The notes under the pieces were generated by a model. That model was not told the origin of the DNA, did no database searches, and worked only from the letters and a program-made list of their open reading frames with translations. Position numbers and translations under genes: made by a program. Shown one piece after another: positions 36,930 through 50,800 of a stretch of DNA of 64,000 nucleotides. Each line of letters starts with the position of its first letter. Position 1 is the stretch's first letter. The stretch is from Atrichornis clamosus. Its lineage: Eukaryota > Chordata > Aves > Passeriformes > Menuridae. The stretch is from NCBI GenBank assembly GCA_013400975.1, contig WBMZ01004771.1:186001-250000 (forward strand), written 5' to 3'.

Positions 36930-39900
36930 TACAATTCAGTAGGGTTTGTACAAAAAGGCAGGCATGGAAATAAAAGAGCCAGAGGAAGCAAAACATACTC
37001 CTCTGAGGACACTTTGCAGAGGAAGATGGCAGTCACCATGGGCACAAATCACCACATTTGCAGTGTTTTGGAAGGGGGCTGTGAGAGACAGGAGTGCCAG
37101 TAATGGAAATGTCAGGTCACACCAGATGGTTGGTAGACTGGTGTGTGAATGTGTTCACATTTAAAGGTCAGCAGCTACTTTGATTCCCTGGAACGGGTGT
37201 TGATGATCTTAACATTTGTCATGCAATTTACCCTAACTTTGGGCAACTGCAGTTCAAATGTATGGAAATTGATGAGGGAGCAAGTCTTCCTCGAATGCTA
37301 CTGCACAGCACAAAGCAACAAATGTGTATTCTTCTGTATCGGCACTACATATCTAGTCCTTCTCTGATTGATATTCTCTGAAATGTAGTTGTATTTAAAG
37401 CATTCATAGCTGGTTTTATTAGCTTTTGTTGGAATCCAAAGATTCATGAAAACAGCCAGACAAAATTAACAAAGATTTGTCAGAGCTAACAAACATCCTG
37501 GATAGGAAAATACCCTACTCTAGCTGTCTTAAAATAACTTTCCTATTTCCACACATCTTCATCAGCAGTTTTCATGCAAATAATCCTCCAAATGTGCCTT
37601 CAATTAAGATATGCACATAGATTTACATGGAGTTAAGAAGACACAAATGAGACTGTTCATAAATTCAACCCTGGCTACAATCCTTAACATTTTAACGGTG
37701 AGCATTTTATAATTTCAAATGTGAAGTACCAGATTTGTGACTGCAGAGATCATTTATATTTTTGAAATCCAGATTACATGAGATACTTAACTGCACTTTC
37801 ATCAGAAGAGAGGTTAATACACAGAGCAGCAGTACAATAGAATTTCAATACATTGTGGAAGATACAAATTCCATAGGGTATATTCTGAAATATTAAACTT
37901 CCATGGGAAAAAAATTTTAGGCTTCTATTTATTCATTTCAAACAGAAATCAGTGAAGAGCACAATTTAAAACTGAATCTTCCATCAGTGAGTGTGAACAA
38001 CTCACTTTTCAGTGGTGTGCATGTTCCATAGAGCCAAAAGACAGTTTTTTTAATGTCCTTTACTGACCAAAAAATACTCAAGAGGAATATTTTCTTTCAA
38101 TTTTAGAGTGCAGAAAAATTACTCAGGAAGTGCAGCATGAGATTCAATATTACACTTTATTGTTTATCACAAAAGTTATGCTACTGGCTCAAATTCCTGA
38201 ACAAAAACATTTTTCTTAAAAAGCTGTAGCACCAATGACTTACAGTGATGGTATCTTTCTGAGAAGAAAGGAGGTGAGAGGTGTCAAGTACGTATGCGCT
38301 TTAGAAAATGAAGCATTTCAACTGGAGTTTTCTTCTTTATGAGTAGCTGTTTTACTTTGATTTGTAATTTAACTGATTAAAACGGCGATGCCAGTAATGG
38401 TCACCTCTTGTAACACAGCAGCGAGGATTCACCAGCCCAGGTCCTACAGCTTTCCTGTGGAGATTAACTCCTTGCTTTACCAAGAATTTTCCTACATGGT
38501 TGTTAGGACTGCATCTCTTATTTTTAATGAAACATCTTAATTTTGGAGATGTACAGTTGGCACATTTCTAGATAATATGGATATTTTTTTATCCCAGGTC
38601 AGATACTGGGTTGGTTGGTCAGAGAGCCATACATGGGCTTGCAGCCGGGGTGCTTGCTTTCCTTTCCTGGAGCAGATTTATTCACAGAAAGTTTAACTAA
38701 AAATCTTTACTGTAAAGATCTCTCTGTAAAATCACTGAGATGATAGTAAACCCCACCAGTGTTAAATCTGCACCAATCCACTTATCTTTCCTGTCTTTCT
38801 CACATTGCAGTGATTCAGGTTAAAATTTGCAACAAGGATTTACTCTTCCTACATCCCTGCTCAGGCACATTCCACTCTCTACACATCAGGACTAGTGTGA
38901 AAAGCCTGTGATTGGGTTTCCACAGCATGCAGGACGAAGGTTTGGGCTGTGGACCTTGACTCCTTGGGTTGCCTACCCTACTCCTGTTCCACATGCAAGT
39001 GCAGATCTCTACACCCCTATCAAAGACCCAGACCTAAGTGGGTGTTGTCTTCCCTGCTTCTCCTTTTCTGGGCTCCAGACTTACTGTACAGCTGGACCCA
39101 GCAGCGTATGTGCACATTGCATCTTGAGCTGTGGGCATGACTCATTCCCTACTGCTGGGTCTATCAGGAGTCACAGCATGGGCATAAAAATAAAATAAAA
39201 AACCCCCAATATTCAAGTCAGTGGCTCAGGCATGGAATAATAAAAAAACAAAAAAGAAAAAAAAAAGGGTGGGTTATCATTCTAGCTACTTCTTGGTCTT
39301 TCTTCAAGAATCTCAGCATAGCAGAAAATCTTTGAGGCATGCCACCTACTATCTATGCTAAAGAGGATACACAGCCTCCTGTTCCTGATACAGGCACACC
39401 AATTCACTGCTATTTGCATCACACAGATCAGCTCGCTCAGTTTAGCTTTTGCACAAGTAGCACATTACTGAGTCATAATGTCTCGTAGTCTGGCTGGCAC
39501 TGCACTGTCTCAATGCAAAAAAGGGACTGATCCTAGACACCAGCCCCCCTGTTTCAGCTGTGTCAGGTGTCCCGTGCCACCCACGCCAGGCTGACACGGT
39601 TCCAGGGTGCAGGGCAGGAGTCACGACTTGTCATTTTTTGGGTGTGATTCAGAACAGCATTTCTCCTTTCTTTCTTTTGCCCCACAGGTCTCTTGACCCA
39701 CTGTTATTAGAGCTCAGGGTCTTTTGCTAAGACACAGATGCCACGAGGTAAACTACCTTTGATTCTCATAAATAGGGTCTTAATTTTCCTTTCTACTTGG
39801 ACTGCATTTTCAAGCTATCTTGGGAGCTGGTTGTACAGATAGCCATGTCTCAAAAGGAGAAGATAACCACCAATTAAACTGCCTTTCTGAAACAGTCAGA

Positions 39901-42900
39901 TGTAGTTTCTCAAATCTAGAGTTACTGCTTAGAGACTTTTATAGTATTTGATAAAGTAATGGCAAAATATCTGTATTTTGCTCTGAGTCACGAAATTATG
40001 AAGAAATTAAATATATGGTGATCTCATTTTCCCACTTATTTCAATTGTATATATTCTAGTTTATTACAAAAGACAGCAGTAAAGTTGAGTTTTAAGAATT
40101 TGTTTTGTGCAAGAAGATTATGAATTTTTTAGCAGCAGGCAGATTCCACAGGCTGCTCTCCTTGTCTCTCTCTCTCTTCTGAGCATCAACAGAAACAACT
40201 GGGACAAAACAATGACCACAACAATTCAGACTGATTATTACTTACACCAGGTACACTCTAACTGGAATCATAAAGGCTGCAGACAGGTTTACAGTTTTAC
40301 AGTGGAGTTCTCATTTCTTTTGCTCACAAGTTCCTAAACTACTTCTACTTGAGTTCCATGCTTGATCTCTGCCTTTGACTTCACCTACTGTGAAAACAAA
40401 ATAGAGTCAAAGAAGCTTAACTGGAATGTCTAGAACTTAAAAGAACAAAATCAAACCTCATTTTTTCCCAAGGTTGCAATGCTTCGTCCTACAATACATA
40501 AACATGAATGAAATACTTTTCCAATACTAATTTCCAATGAAATACTCATGGGAAAAAAGAATTGTGTGCTCCTTATCAGATTTGAATCTTATCTCTAAAC
40601 AATTTGATGGAACATTTTGATTAACTTCTGAATGAGAGCCTTTCTGCTTCACAGCTACTAATATGTAACTAGAACCAGCCACCTTCTTCTGCTAGAGCTC
40701 TGTGTATATGCACTTGCCCTTGATTTTTTATTTTAACACCATCTGGATCTGTGAAGTCTATGCTACAAAAAGCCAGATCAAAACTTGCCAGGAGCACGTC
40801 TCCCTCTTCATCTCTGCTTTTTTCTTCCCCCCATACTTCTCATCATGTTATGAACACTTGGCTTTGGAGGAAGCTTTCACTCACGTAAATGATATTTGCT
40901 TGTTCAGAACAGAACATTATAAATTACATAAAAATAACATTGCATCTCCAGTTACGTTTGTTAAGTAAGCTTCAAGTTTATTACATTTGGTAGTTATTAA
41001 GTTGTTTAATAAAATTTGTTTATTACTTGTGGTAGGAGTCTCTACTGCTCCTTAGAAGAGTCAGGTTTCATTTTGGCTGCCACTATCATGCTTTCATCAC
41101 CAGAAAAGATTTGTCAGGGTAAGGTGGAGGTAAGGAGAGAAAAAGAAAATTAAAGGTTTGGCCAAAAGAATAATGACCATGATAAGTCTTTCTTAACAGT
41201 GCTATTGAGAGGAATGGAAAAAGAAAAGCTTCTGGGATAACAAAGTATGAATTTCCTTAAGGGAGAGAAGTCTCTAAGGAAAAGAAAGAACATTAAACTA
41301 AGATAGTGCATACCTACTATGGGCCACTGCATGATAGTCTAAGGGCCATGTCTCCCAGGCAGATTCCTCCTCCTCGTTTGCTCTGCTTCTCACAGGTTGC
41401 CAGCTCACAGCAAGTTCAGTTGCCACTACATGTGTCTTTTTAAAGGCTGTTTCCACCGGCTTACAGCAATGTCCGTATCTCTCCCTTACAAGTGAGACCT
41501 CCCACTGCCTCAGCCACAGGCTGCAGAGCCCCTTCCAGCAGCTCTCATCCTTGGGAATGTCTGGGAAACTGACAGCCAGGGTGATGCGGAGGCTGTGCCG
41601 GCACAAGCATCACACAAGCCAGGCTTAGCCACTGGGGGCTGGAAGACTGAAAAAAGCCTTGGAAACGTAGTCCCTTCCAGCCACAAAGCCAGGGATGGTA
41701 CCTCGTTGTGCCAGCTCTGCTCCGTCCCTATGGAGAGCTCGTCCCTGCAGAAGCTGCAGCTGGGAGCAAGAATTAAAAGTGGTTCTTGCCTTGGAGGATT
41801 TGCTGGAGGAAATGGTGGGGCCCAACTCTCTGTTTCATGCTAGCACTGAAGACCGGATTTTGTCCTCCTCCCTTGGGAGTAAAGTCTCCATCCCGCACCC
41901 AATCCCCCTTGACAGGAAGTGGGGCTGGTTCTTCCCAGTGCTCTGCCCCACACTGGCTTCCCTGGCCAGGTCCCCACATGGTCACAAGGTGGAAGTGACT
42001 GCATCGCAATTTCATTGGCATCAAACCTCCCCACTGGCAACAGCCCGTCCATGGAAGACCTGCAGAGCACTGTCAGGCAACCACCTTCCCACCAGGAGTG
42101 AATCTTGGGCTTTGGAGGAAATTTGAGTTTCTGAGAAACACAAATATCCACAGATAAATCCATTTTGAGTGCCGTACGTGTAGCTTTTAAAACCGTTCTG
42201 AGTGAAATGTGGGGAAAGGAGAAATAGNGCCGTACGTGGGGCATGTGCCGAAATGTGGGGAAAGGAGAAATAGAGCTTTATTTACCTTTTTTCCCTGGGG
42301 GTTCCCTGGGAGCAAGCCACTCCACCCTTTCATGCTAAGAAAGTACTAAAAAGGCTTTTCTTTATGCCATAATAATGCCTCAGTGCCTAGATCAGGTTGT
42401 GTCCCTTGTTTTCCTAAAAGCAAGTTATCTTGGCTTCCACTTGCCTTGATTTATACCCATATTGCACAAACCACTTAGCAGGTGTGTCAGATTGCTCTCA
42501 GATTGGCTGTGGTCAGGCTCACTTGTGTATTTGCTTTCACACTTATTTCCCACAGCATCTCAATTATCTGGAGGACTAGGACTGGCTGGGTTAAAATTGC
42601 TTTTTTTTCCCCCATTCCACAAATATTCTTCAGCTATAAAACACTTTCCTATGTCTTTTTAGGTGTCATCAAAACAATTTTGAGGCTTTGTTACCCAAGC
42701 CCCCACGGGCTGGGGTGCAGGAGCTCAGCTACGTGGGTGCTGGCTGATGCTCACATGGGTGCACAGTGTGCAGCCCCTTGCACAGCAGGAGGGTTTTAGA
42801 GCTCAAAAGATGGAAAGTTTGATATCTTTGGAAATGCAAGGCTGAGCATCAGTTTCTTAATCAGCACTTACAGCTGCCAACTGCCTTCCTGGCAACCCCC

Positions 42901-45900
42901 TGCTGATGGTGGAAGTGGTTTAGGGAATGTTTCACAATACAAAGATCACCTCTTAAAGGGGAAAGCAGAGCCCTTTGCCATCTTTCAGCCTTTTGCACAC
43001 TGATTTTAGAACAATGGAGAAAACGAAATAGCCTGATAAGCAGTAGAGAAATCCTGACCTTTCTTTACTACCATTTTATCCAGCATATATGTGAATGATT
43101 AAATTGTGCTGAGTAACTGGTGCAGTATCTGTGAGTGCAAGGTTTCCCTTAGTTTATTAAACAGGAGTGCAGTAAATGCTCCTTCCCCACCACTTTGCTT
43201 TTTGTCACAAGAGGTGCTGAAAGTATTTGAAATGTAAGTAGCTACCAGCAAAATAAATCTCTCTCAAGGGTCATTGTGTAAGACACAGCCATGCACTCCT
43301 AAGGGTCTGGATCATCTCAAATGGATCCACACATTAGCAGGATTACACTTGCCAAAGGTCTTTTCCCACCTGCAGCAGGGCTTATTTGTCATTAAAACTC
43401 AGACTTCAGTGATATTTAACAATACAGCAACTCCATGCAAATACACAAAAAATAACTTTCAGGGAAGGGGAAATGTGGGTCCCAGAAGCCAGAGCCCTGA
43501 CTCCTCTCCATGGATGTGCAAAAGAAAGGGCAGGAGGAGCATCATGGCCACCTCCTTCAGATCCAGGAACTGCAGGATTCAGGTTCAGACCTCTGAGCTG
43601 AGTGTTAGGGATAGTCACTAAATATTTACCTGTGTGTAAACTGGAATCTTGGCACTTCCAAACTGGCAGGAATGAACCTGAATGAGATGAATGTTCAAGC
43701 ACTTACGAAGTATTTTTACAATTAATTGCCCAAATACTCCTGGGAAATGGGAAATCAGTTTCCTCATTTATTGGAAAGAGTTAAGTCAGTACTATTAGGA
43801 GACTTAAGTAAGGGCACAGAATAAATTGCTGTCAAATCAGATGGAGGAGAGGCAACCCAGCAGCACCTGTTTACTGGTCTGACATTTTGCTGTCCCAGTG
43901 GTGTCAATTAGCCCAGCAGTCACAACCAGGGACATGCCACTTGGTGGGAGCAAACCCAGGACCTCTGCCAGTGCTGCTCTGCCATGGCCACAATCACTGA
44001 TGAGACACTTCTCCCGCCTCGGTCCCCAAAATCTGACAGCTGTTGGCAGACAGACCTCAATAGCTGGATGGTGGTGGCGGCACCAGGAGTCCCTGATGAT
44101 GGGTCAGGGGATGCTAACCATGATCTCACTAAATGCAAGGAAGTCTGGGGCTGTGGTGTCAAAAAATGCACTTTGCCAGGCAACTGAATGGCATTTACAC
44201 CCAGCTTTTATGTGTTACCACTTGATCTCCACAGTAAGTACTTTTTATTCAGTGTTTTCTAATCTCCTTCACTGTAAAAAGAGGAAGATGCCTTTGACAG
44301 TGTTCCAGGTATGTTGAGAAGTGTCAAAGTTTTTCCTGTTTTCAAGCAATGAAGATCAAAACTTGCAAAGTTTAAAACATTCACTTAAACCTTGTAAATA
44401 CCTTGAAACATCTTTACTACATTTTTTTTTTTGAAGGTTGCAGTCTTTAATGTCATACATTATTCCAAAACACAGCTTCCATGCAAATGTCATGAGGAGT
44501 AGTACTCTGCTTCAGCTTAAGAGGAGAAAATTGTGAGCAAATCAAATCAACACTTTTTGTTTTTCCAGGTACAGGAGCCTGCCATGCTTCCCCAGGATCT
44601 CCAAAAGCACACGTTCAGGCAATTGAAAGAAGAAAGAGCATTAGAGAAACATGCTTTAGCCTTGAAGTTCCCAAGCCAAAGATTTCTGGTTATAGAAGTT
44701 TAGTTTGTGAGTATTTTAACAGCATTTCCCCTCTAGAATGCTCCCGAGTCCTTGCAAACTTGGAAACCTTGCACCACTAATTAGCTCCTAAACTGCTTGA
44801 CAACTTGTAAGGTTATACCAAGAGTACTGGTGTGTAAGAAGGATTTTGTTCATTTAAGTCTCAAACTGGAAAGAAAAGAAACAGAAGCTGGCATTTCTAA
44901 GGTCAAAAGAGTTATAAATCAAGAAACAAAGAAACAAAAGAACCAAATCTCTTTTCTTAAGACAAAGTTTATATTACTACAGCATTATTGTATTCTTAAC
45001 ACTCCTCTAGACAATACTGCAACACAGGTGGATACTAGAGACATCCTCAGAAATTCTACTGTTTCAATAAATGAGATAGTAATGCTCAATTCCTTTAATT
45101 AGCGTTGTTGCTTCAGAATCCTCCCAGAATAATTTTTTTTCCCATTTTAAAAATTTAACATCTCATTCTAAATTTCAAAGAAGCTTGCCTACATCCCACC
45201 TAGCTTTGCATTTTAATAAGGGACCAATTTCTGTCTTTATTAAAGCTTTAATAGACAGTCCTTTGGATTGCAAAGCGCAGCAGATCCATTAGCATGTCAC
45301 TGAGTCCCATTATACAACTGCTTTGAATTTTCGTGGCTCCACATGTGCCACATTTGGGTACCCAGCAAGGCAATGCAGGTGCTGAGCAAGTGCTTTTGAC
45401 AAGGGGTTATTGGACAACAGATCCCACCTGTGCTGACGTGGTTAAAATGTCACGGTAGTGGCCTGTGCAGGAGGCGTTTCAAGCTGCCCTCCTGAGGAGA
45501 GAAAAGACACACTCGAACAGAAAGGTTCCAAAAGGATTATTGTTTGAGGTTGATCTATTTTTTTAAAGCAAGTTATCAAATATTTGTTTGAAACTCTGTA
45601 GAGAAACAAAGAGCTTGATTTATGTAAGGCAGCCCACATCTCTGCCAGGAGCTGTTGTGTAGCAGGTTAGCGTTGGCAGCTAATGTAACTCAATTAGGGG
45701 CACTGAAAACAAAGCACTTAGAAATGAAGTCACAACTGAACAGCTACCGTGACTACAAGTGACAGAAGTAGAATAGTTCCATCAACTCCAGCGATAAACT
45801 GAAGCCCATTCGTGAAATCAGTGGGTGTCTCGCCCGAATGAGCAGTGCAGGATTAGACTCGATTGCACATCATGCCAGCACTAGTTAGAAACATAGAACA

Positions 45901-46130
45901 GATGTCAAGTAAATAGGGAAGTGTGGGACAAAACAGAAATAATTGTAAAAATGTGCCCAAGGATAAAATAAATTGATCCTAAGACACTAACAAACTCTCT
46001 TGTATAAGACAAAATGAGTCTTTGTATTGGGTTGGCTTTTATTTTCTTGCTAATATTGCATAACAGAACTACACTGGCATGATGAGGAGGGGGGATAATA
46101 AAATAACTTATCACTGCACTATTAACTCTA
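36930..46130. other. Intergenic with a contig-overlap artefact at 42.2 kb
   Basis: No live gene is recognised. An A-rich run lies at about 39,238-39,268. Near 41,600-42,250 there is a GC-richer patch. It contains an N at 42,228, before which GAAATGTGGGGAAAGGAGAA.. ends and after which the same text is repeated within 50 bp, so this is again an unmerged overlap. Careful minus-strand reading for the missing MCM3 ATPase exons found nothing convincing. Confidence 0.5.
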
Positions 46131-46295
<165 letters not shown>

Positions 46296-46391
46296 CTATT
46301 TAAGAAACAGCAAACACTTACATTGCACATTACCAACATTAAATGCGATCTCATTATCCATTAGCCAGTATTAGTGCAATTTATATCTTAC

Positions 46392-46543
46392 TTTAGTTCG
46401 AGTTTTGCAGAATTTCTTGATCTTTGCCACATCATCAGTTGAGAATGTGGGTGTTATTTCTTTGCTCATCAGTTTGATATTATTAGGCAGCATTATTGTA
46501 CTGGGTATTTCCCTCCAGATGCAGAGAAATGTCATGGGATTAC
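46392..46543 (-). pseudogene. MCM3-like exon remnant: end of the MCM N-terminal domain
   Basis: On the minus strand this ends NIKLMSKEITPTFSTDDVAK then IKKFCKTRTK, with donor GTAAGA in phase 0, joining directly to DIFDH of the next remnant. Human MCM3 has [20 protein letters not shown] then KIKKFSKTRSK here. The first part (NPMTFLCIWREIPSTIML) is barely recognisable; only the STIM stretch aligns. The 5' border is therefore uncertain: an AG at 46,544-46,545 is used here, and another at 46,513-46,514 is possible. Confidence 0.82.
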
Positions 46544-47614
46544 CTATTAAATAGATGTACTATTAAATAACTACTGGGCCATTGTTCACACAACACAAAA
46601 AGAGTAAAAGTCAAAGAAATTATTAGACTGATCCATTTTATTATGGCTCAGCAAGTGAAATCCACCCTGCAAGAGGATTCAATGAAGTTCCAACACCAGC
46701 CCCCACAAAGAGGGCTCATGGAGGAGCACGGAACCAGCTTGAGGGGCATTCAGCTGTCACTGGGGAGGGTCTGGGGCCAGGAGACAGGAGCAAATTTGTC
46801 AAGGAGGAGACAGCGATAGCTGGGAAGGGTTGTTTCAGCTCCGCAGGCAGGGTGGCAGCCTGTCTCTGCCAGGTGCAGGGAGTGGCAGAGGGCAGCAGGC
46901 ACAGGCCAGACTATCTTCTGGCTCTGAAACAACAGCATGCTTCTGAGCACTTGAAGCCACGCTGGCAAGAATTTCTTAACTGTTTGGTAAATACCAGTCC
47001 CTCCCATGTGACACCAGGTTCCTCTCAAACCAGTGCTGATGGGCTCTGTCCATGGAGAGTTTTATGACCGCTCATTCTTCCTCCTGCATGCCACCCAAAA
47101 GAAATCACTTTTCCTGTAAATACCTTTCACATGATTGTAAGCAGACTCGTTTGTTCTTGAGACATAGGATATTTGGATATTTCCCCACCGAGGAGGAGGA
47201 TGGATGGCAACTCCAGCAGCTCTGGTCACACAATGGTGTGTTGAGGCAAGGAGGATGCGATGGCTCACAAGTCACCTGAATTTTTGTTCCAGTGCCTGCT
47301 TCAAGCTGAGCTGCAGCCAACGCCTCGAGGTACGTACGGACAGCAGGATCTGGAAAGCCATCCTCCCGGAGATGCCCGCTCGGCTCTGAGGGACACCAGC
47401 TCCCCACTGCAGCCGCGCAGCCGGCACCAGACCGGGCAGTGGGCACCCGGCGAGACCAGCACTGCCAGCAGAGCAGGGGGAAATGCTGAACTAATTCTTG
47501 CCATTAATGCCTCCTGATTAAGGAAACCCAACGACCAGTGCATATTGCCTTTTATACAGTTGAGAGACAAAACACAGACCAAGTTACAACAAAGCTTAAA
47601 TCCAAAATAATTAC
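46544..47614 (-). other. Gap between MCM3-like remnants; middle N-domain exons not found
   Basis: An intact MCM3 needs roughly 120 more residues here (OB-fold and zinc-binding region). Minus-strand translations show no convincing match. A GC-richer patch at about 46,690-47,470 has several open frames, but none resembles MCM3. Confidence 0.5.
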
Positions 47615-47812
47615 ATTTTGTCACAATTCCTTCCACACAGTTCAAGCTACCAAGGAAGCAAGCTGCCAGCACCCGAGGAGAGACACGATTTGCTCCACAG
47701 CTCCTTTCAATCCCAGCGCAAAAACTTCCAAATGTTTGAAACAGGGAGCAAGTAAATCTTTTAATGCTCTCTGAAAAGCAATCAGCTCACTGAACGCATC
47801 ATTCAGCAGCCT
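47615..47812 (-). pseudogene. MCM3-like exon remnant with a frameshift: N-terminal domain
   Basis: On the minus strand, after acceptor TTTTCTATTAG, it reads [20 protein letters not shown], matching MCM3 [20 protein letters not shown]. After 132 bases an extra CT within TCTCTC (about 47,679-47,680) shifts the frame. In the shifted frame it continues VLAACFLGSLNCVEGIVTK, matching MCM3 SCFLSCVVCVEGIVTK, and ends at donor GTAATT. Unshifted, it reaches a TGA within 13 codons. About five residues are also missing relative to human MCM3. The lesion could in principle be a sequencing error, but the missing partner exons argue for a true pseudogene. Confidence 0.85.
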
Positions 47813-50800
47813 CTAATAGAAAATAATTAAACCATGAAAAGCTGGTGCAGTAATCTTACTTAAAAATCCCGAATTCCTTTACATTTTGAGGATCTGATGG
47901 CATTGACTCCCAGTCAGACACACACAGGCAGGGCAGAGACCACGGGAGCTTCTCACAGCTCAGCTGAACAAACCTCTTCCACTTCTTGAGCAGAGGCAGC
48001 TTAACTTTATGAAGATTTGCTGTTGCAGCACAACTATCCAAGAGATATAGCTAAATCCAAACTCATTTCATTTCCAGCCAAATTATATTTTGATGCAGGT
48101 CACTAGAAGCTAATCTTTCATCTCCGTTTTTCATACATGAAAATGAAAAAGAAGAAAGAATTTCAGATTAAGCAGCATTTATCATACTAAATAGAATTAA
48201 ATCAAATGGAAAATTACATAAAGAAACTCGGTTAAAACAATCAAATTAAAAAGCCCTTTACCTGTGTGAATGTAATCTTTGATTTTCTCAGAAGAGAAGA
48301 AAACCTTATTATTAAATAAACTTAAAAGGGATCCTGGATTACCCTTTCCCCATTTCCCTGCACTTGAACTGTCAGAGTGTCTCCATGAGCAGGCTTTGCT
48401 TCCTATCTGTCAGGCAAGTTCACCTGCTTGTTCTCACATGCTGGAAAAACTCGTGTTTGCAGTATTGCAGGAGAACTTAAGCTGTATAGTAAGCAGCAGA
48501 TGACTCTTTATTTGTGAAGTTTTTGTTAGTTACATGCACATGTAGATAGATACACATCTGCATTCAGTAATAACACAGCTTCAGAGAAACCTGAGCTCAC
48601 TGGAAGCTAGCCTGCATCTAACAACTTTTTATTGATGCTCTGACAGCTCCAGCCTGAAAATGCTTGTGCTAAGTATTAAAAATGAATAAATAGCAAAGCT
48701 TTCTAGAAGGTACTTGTCTAAAATTATCTCACAAATATTTCAGCATAACTGAAGAAATTATAATTATTTTGGTTTTTTCCCCCCAAATTCCAAGCCTTAC
48801 ATTACATCAATTAAAAATACATTTACGATGCTGGCTTATGGCAAAATTGAGAGCAATAAGCAGTTGCTGTTATGGAGAACAGATCTCTGGGAAGAATTTT
48901 TCTGATATATAACACAGGTCTAAGAGGCTCAATAATGCCTTGGGTCAAATTTTTGCTGATGAACATTACCTCAGTTTCTTGACTGGAATCCCCTCTGTCT
49001 TCTAAAAAATCCTATTTCATTTCAAGGCAAATTTTGTCTTAGAAATAAATGCGGAGAACCATGCAATAAGGTTGATTTCACACAGAACTTGAAAAATGCT
49101 GAGGTTTGGGGTCCAAGGCAACAATTTCTTCATTCCTTGGTATTTGGGCACTTTTCCTTTAGATCCCCATGAACGAGTTAGTGCAAACTGCATCCCTTGA
49201 CAATTGGCAGGGTTTTTTTAACTCAGTCAGAAACAAGCATCCCCTAATTCAAAGTGCTCCACACATTATTGCACAAATGTCAAGCTCTGTGAGTACCAAC
49301 AGAGAATTGTAACACCTCAAAAAAGCATCCAAGAACAAAAATACCAGGGTCAGAGTCACATACTGTTTACAAACACAACATACTGACACTGTTTTACTGG
49401 TGGCACTGGGGTCTTGGAATGCATCTGTTCCTACAACCCAGATTTTTGCTTGGTGCTTCTGAATAAAATCCAACACAAGCCACAGGTAAAAATCTGCATT
49501 TTAGCATGAGACTTCAAAACTCATTAGTGAAGACAGTGGCTTTTAAACACAAAATACCACTACTGTCTCTGAAAGCCCCTGAGATGTAAATCACTGGAGA
49601 TGGGGAAAGCAGTCACAAGAAACCTTCTGGTGTTTCCTGTTCCCATTCCTTGCCATGCCCTCTGCTCGGGGCTGCTGCGAGGGAGGTGATACCAGGCCGC
49701 AACCTCAGGCTGAGGCGCTGCGGCTCGGCTTACGCTTGTTCTTTTCCTGTATGTTGGTCCTTTGTGCTGGGAGATGAAAGGTGCAGTGTGACGAAGAGGC
49801 CTCTCCTCACTCCTTTAGAAACTGCCTTCTCATCTCTGGTTTTCCACAGTTCAAAAGTAAGACTTTGAAAAAGATTTCAAAGCTGCATCTTGTATATGGA
49901 AATTCATGGCTCTGGGCAGGTTCATGATCAGGCCTGAAATTTCAAGCTTAAGATTAAGAACTTGTTGCCTAAATGTAAGTAGTTTTACTTGTGCTTTGCT
50001 TTTCTCTGTTTTTTAAACAGCAGCGAGGTATTTTATAAGCATTAGTTACCCACTTTTATATGTGGATATCGCCCTACTTGATTCCTTCAGGATCCGCAGG
50101 CATGGTGGAGGCCAAACTCATGTCTATCTGTCTATCTGCAGTGAAATGCACGAGGTTAAAGATCTCAGAGCAAGAAGGGTGCAGACAGCAGGAGAAGGTA
50201 ACAAAAGAGGATGGGCTGGTTTGCCTGGACATAGTAGGAGGGCTGTATGTGGGATTAGAGGCAGCCACCCATCCCTGCAACCGTGCCATCACCTGTGGCA
50301 AGAGGCACCCAGTCAGTTTCTGAGGACCAAAAGGTAGCAAAGGAGGGTGACAAAATGAAAGGATATGTTGGGTTGAGTTTGTAGGTCAAGCCGGGAGACC
50401 TGGATTTGTACTATTTGTTGCTTTCCTAATTTGTACGCTTTTTAATCCTTGGCCTGGCACATTCCTGCTGGAGGTTGTTTCCAAGTCCTAGTTTTTAGCA
50501 TTGCACAGGGAGCTCAGATTGAATTAAATGAGGTAAAAATGAACATTGGGGAATCTGTGAAATGACACTTCATTTTTCAGTAAACCAGCTGTAGCAGAGA
50601 AGAATCAGAAGATACCATATGTGTCCTTAGATTTTTTTTTTAAATGAGGAAGGAAGGGTTATTGGAAACCTTACTTGATAGATGAGAAACTTTAAATATC
50701 ACTGCCTTTTATTAAAGAAAGCAGAAGAGAAAAATGTTTCAGAAATCTATGGCAAGGCAAGAGTAACTGCAGACCTACACACAGACACAGAGGGAGCAAT

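Noticed and set aside
43920..44183. Minus-strand frame with IQLLR..GDRGGRSVSS, vaguely like MCM3 Walker A flank (SQLLR..GRGSSGVG)
   Set aside because: No GDPSVAKS motif, spacing is wrong, and only scattered residues match. It lies where the missing exon could be, but the similarity is within chance.
44797..45102. 101-codon plus-strand Lys-rich frame
   Set aside because: AT-rich composition explains it; no domain or splice signals.
47105..47446. 113-codon minus-strand frame between MCM3-like remnants, with PSSSSV resembling MCM3 FPSSSVYP
   Set aside because: The match is a short Ser run only; flanking residues do not align.
47856..48041. Minus-strand frame ANLHKVKLPLLKKWKR as a possible MCM3 exon 2
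   Set aside because: Basic residues are in the right region but there is no real alignment to NVNDLRRKNEKRAN.
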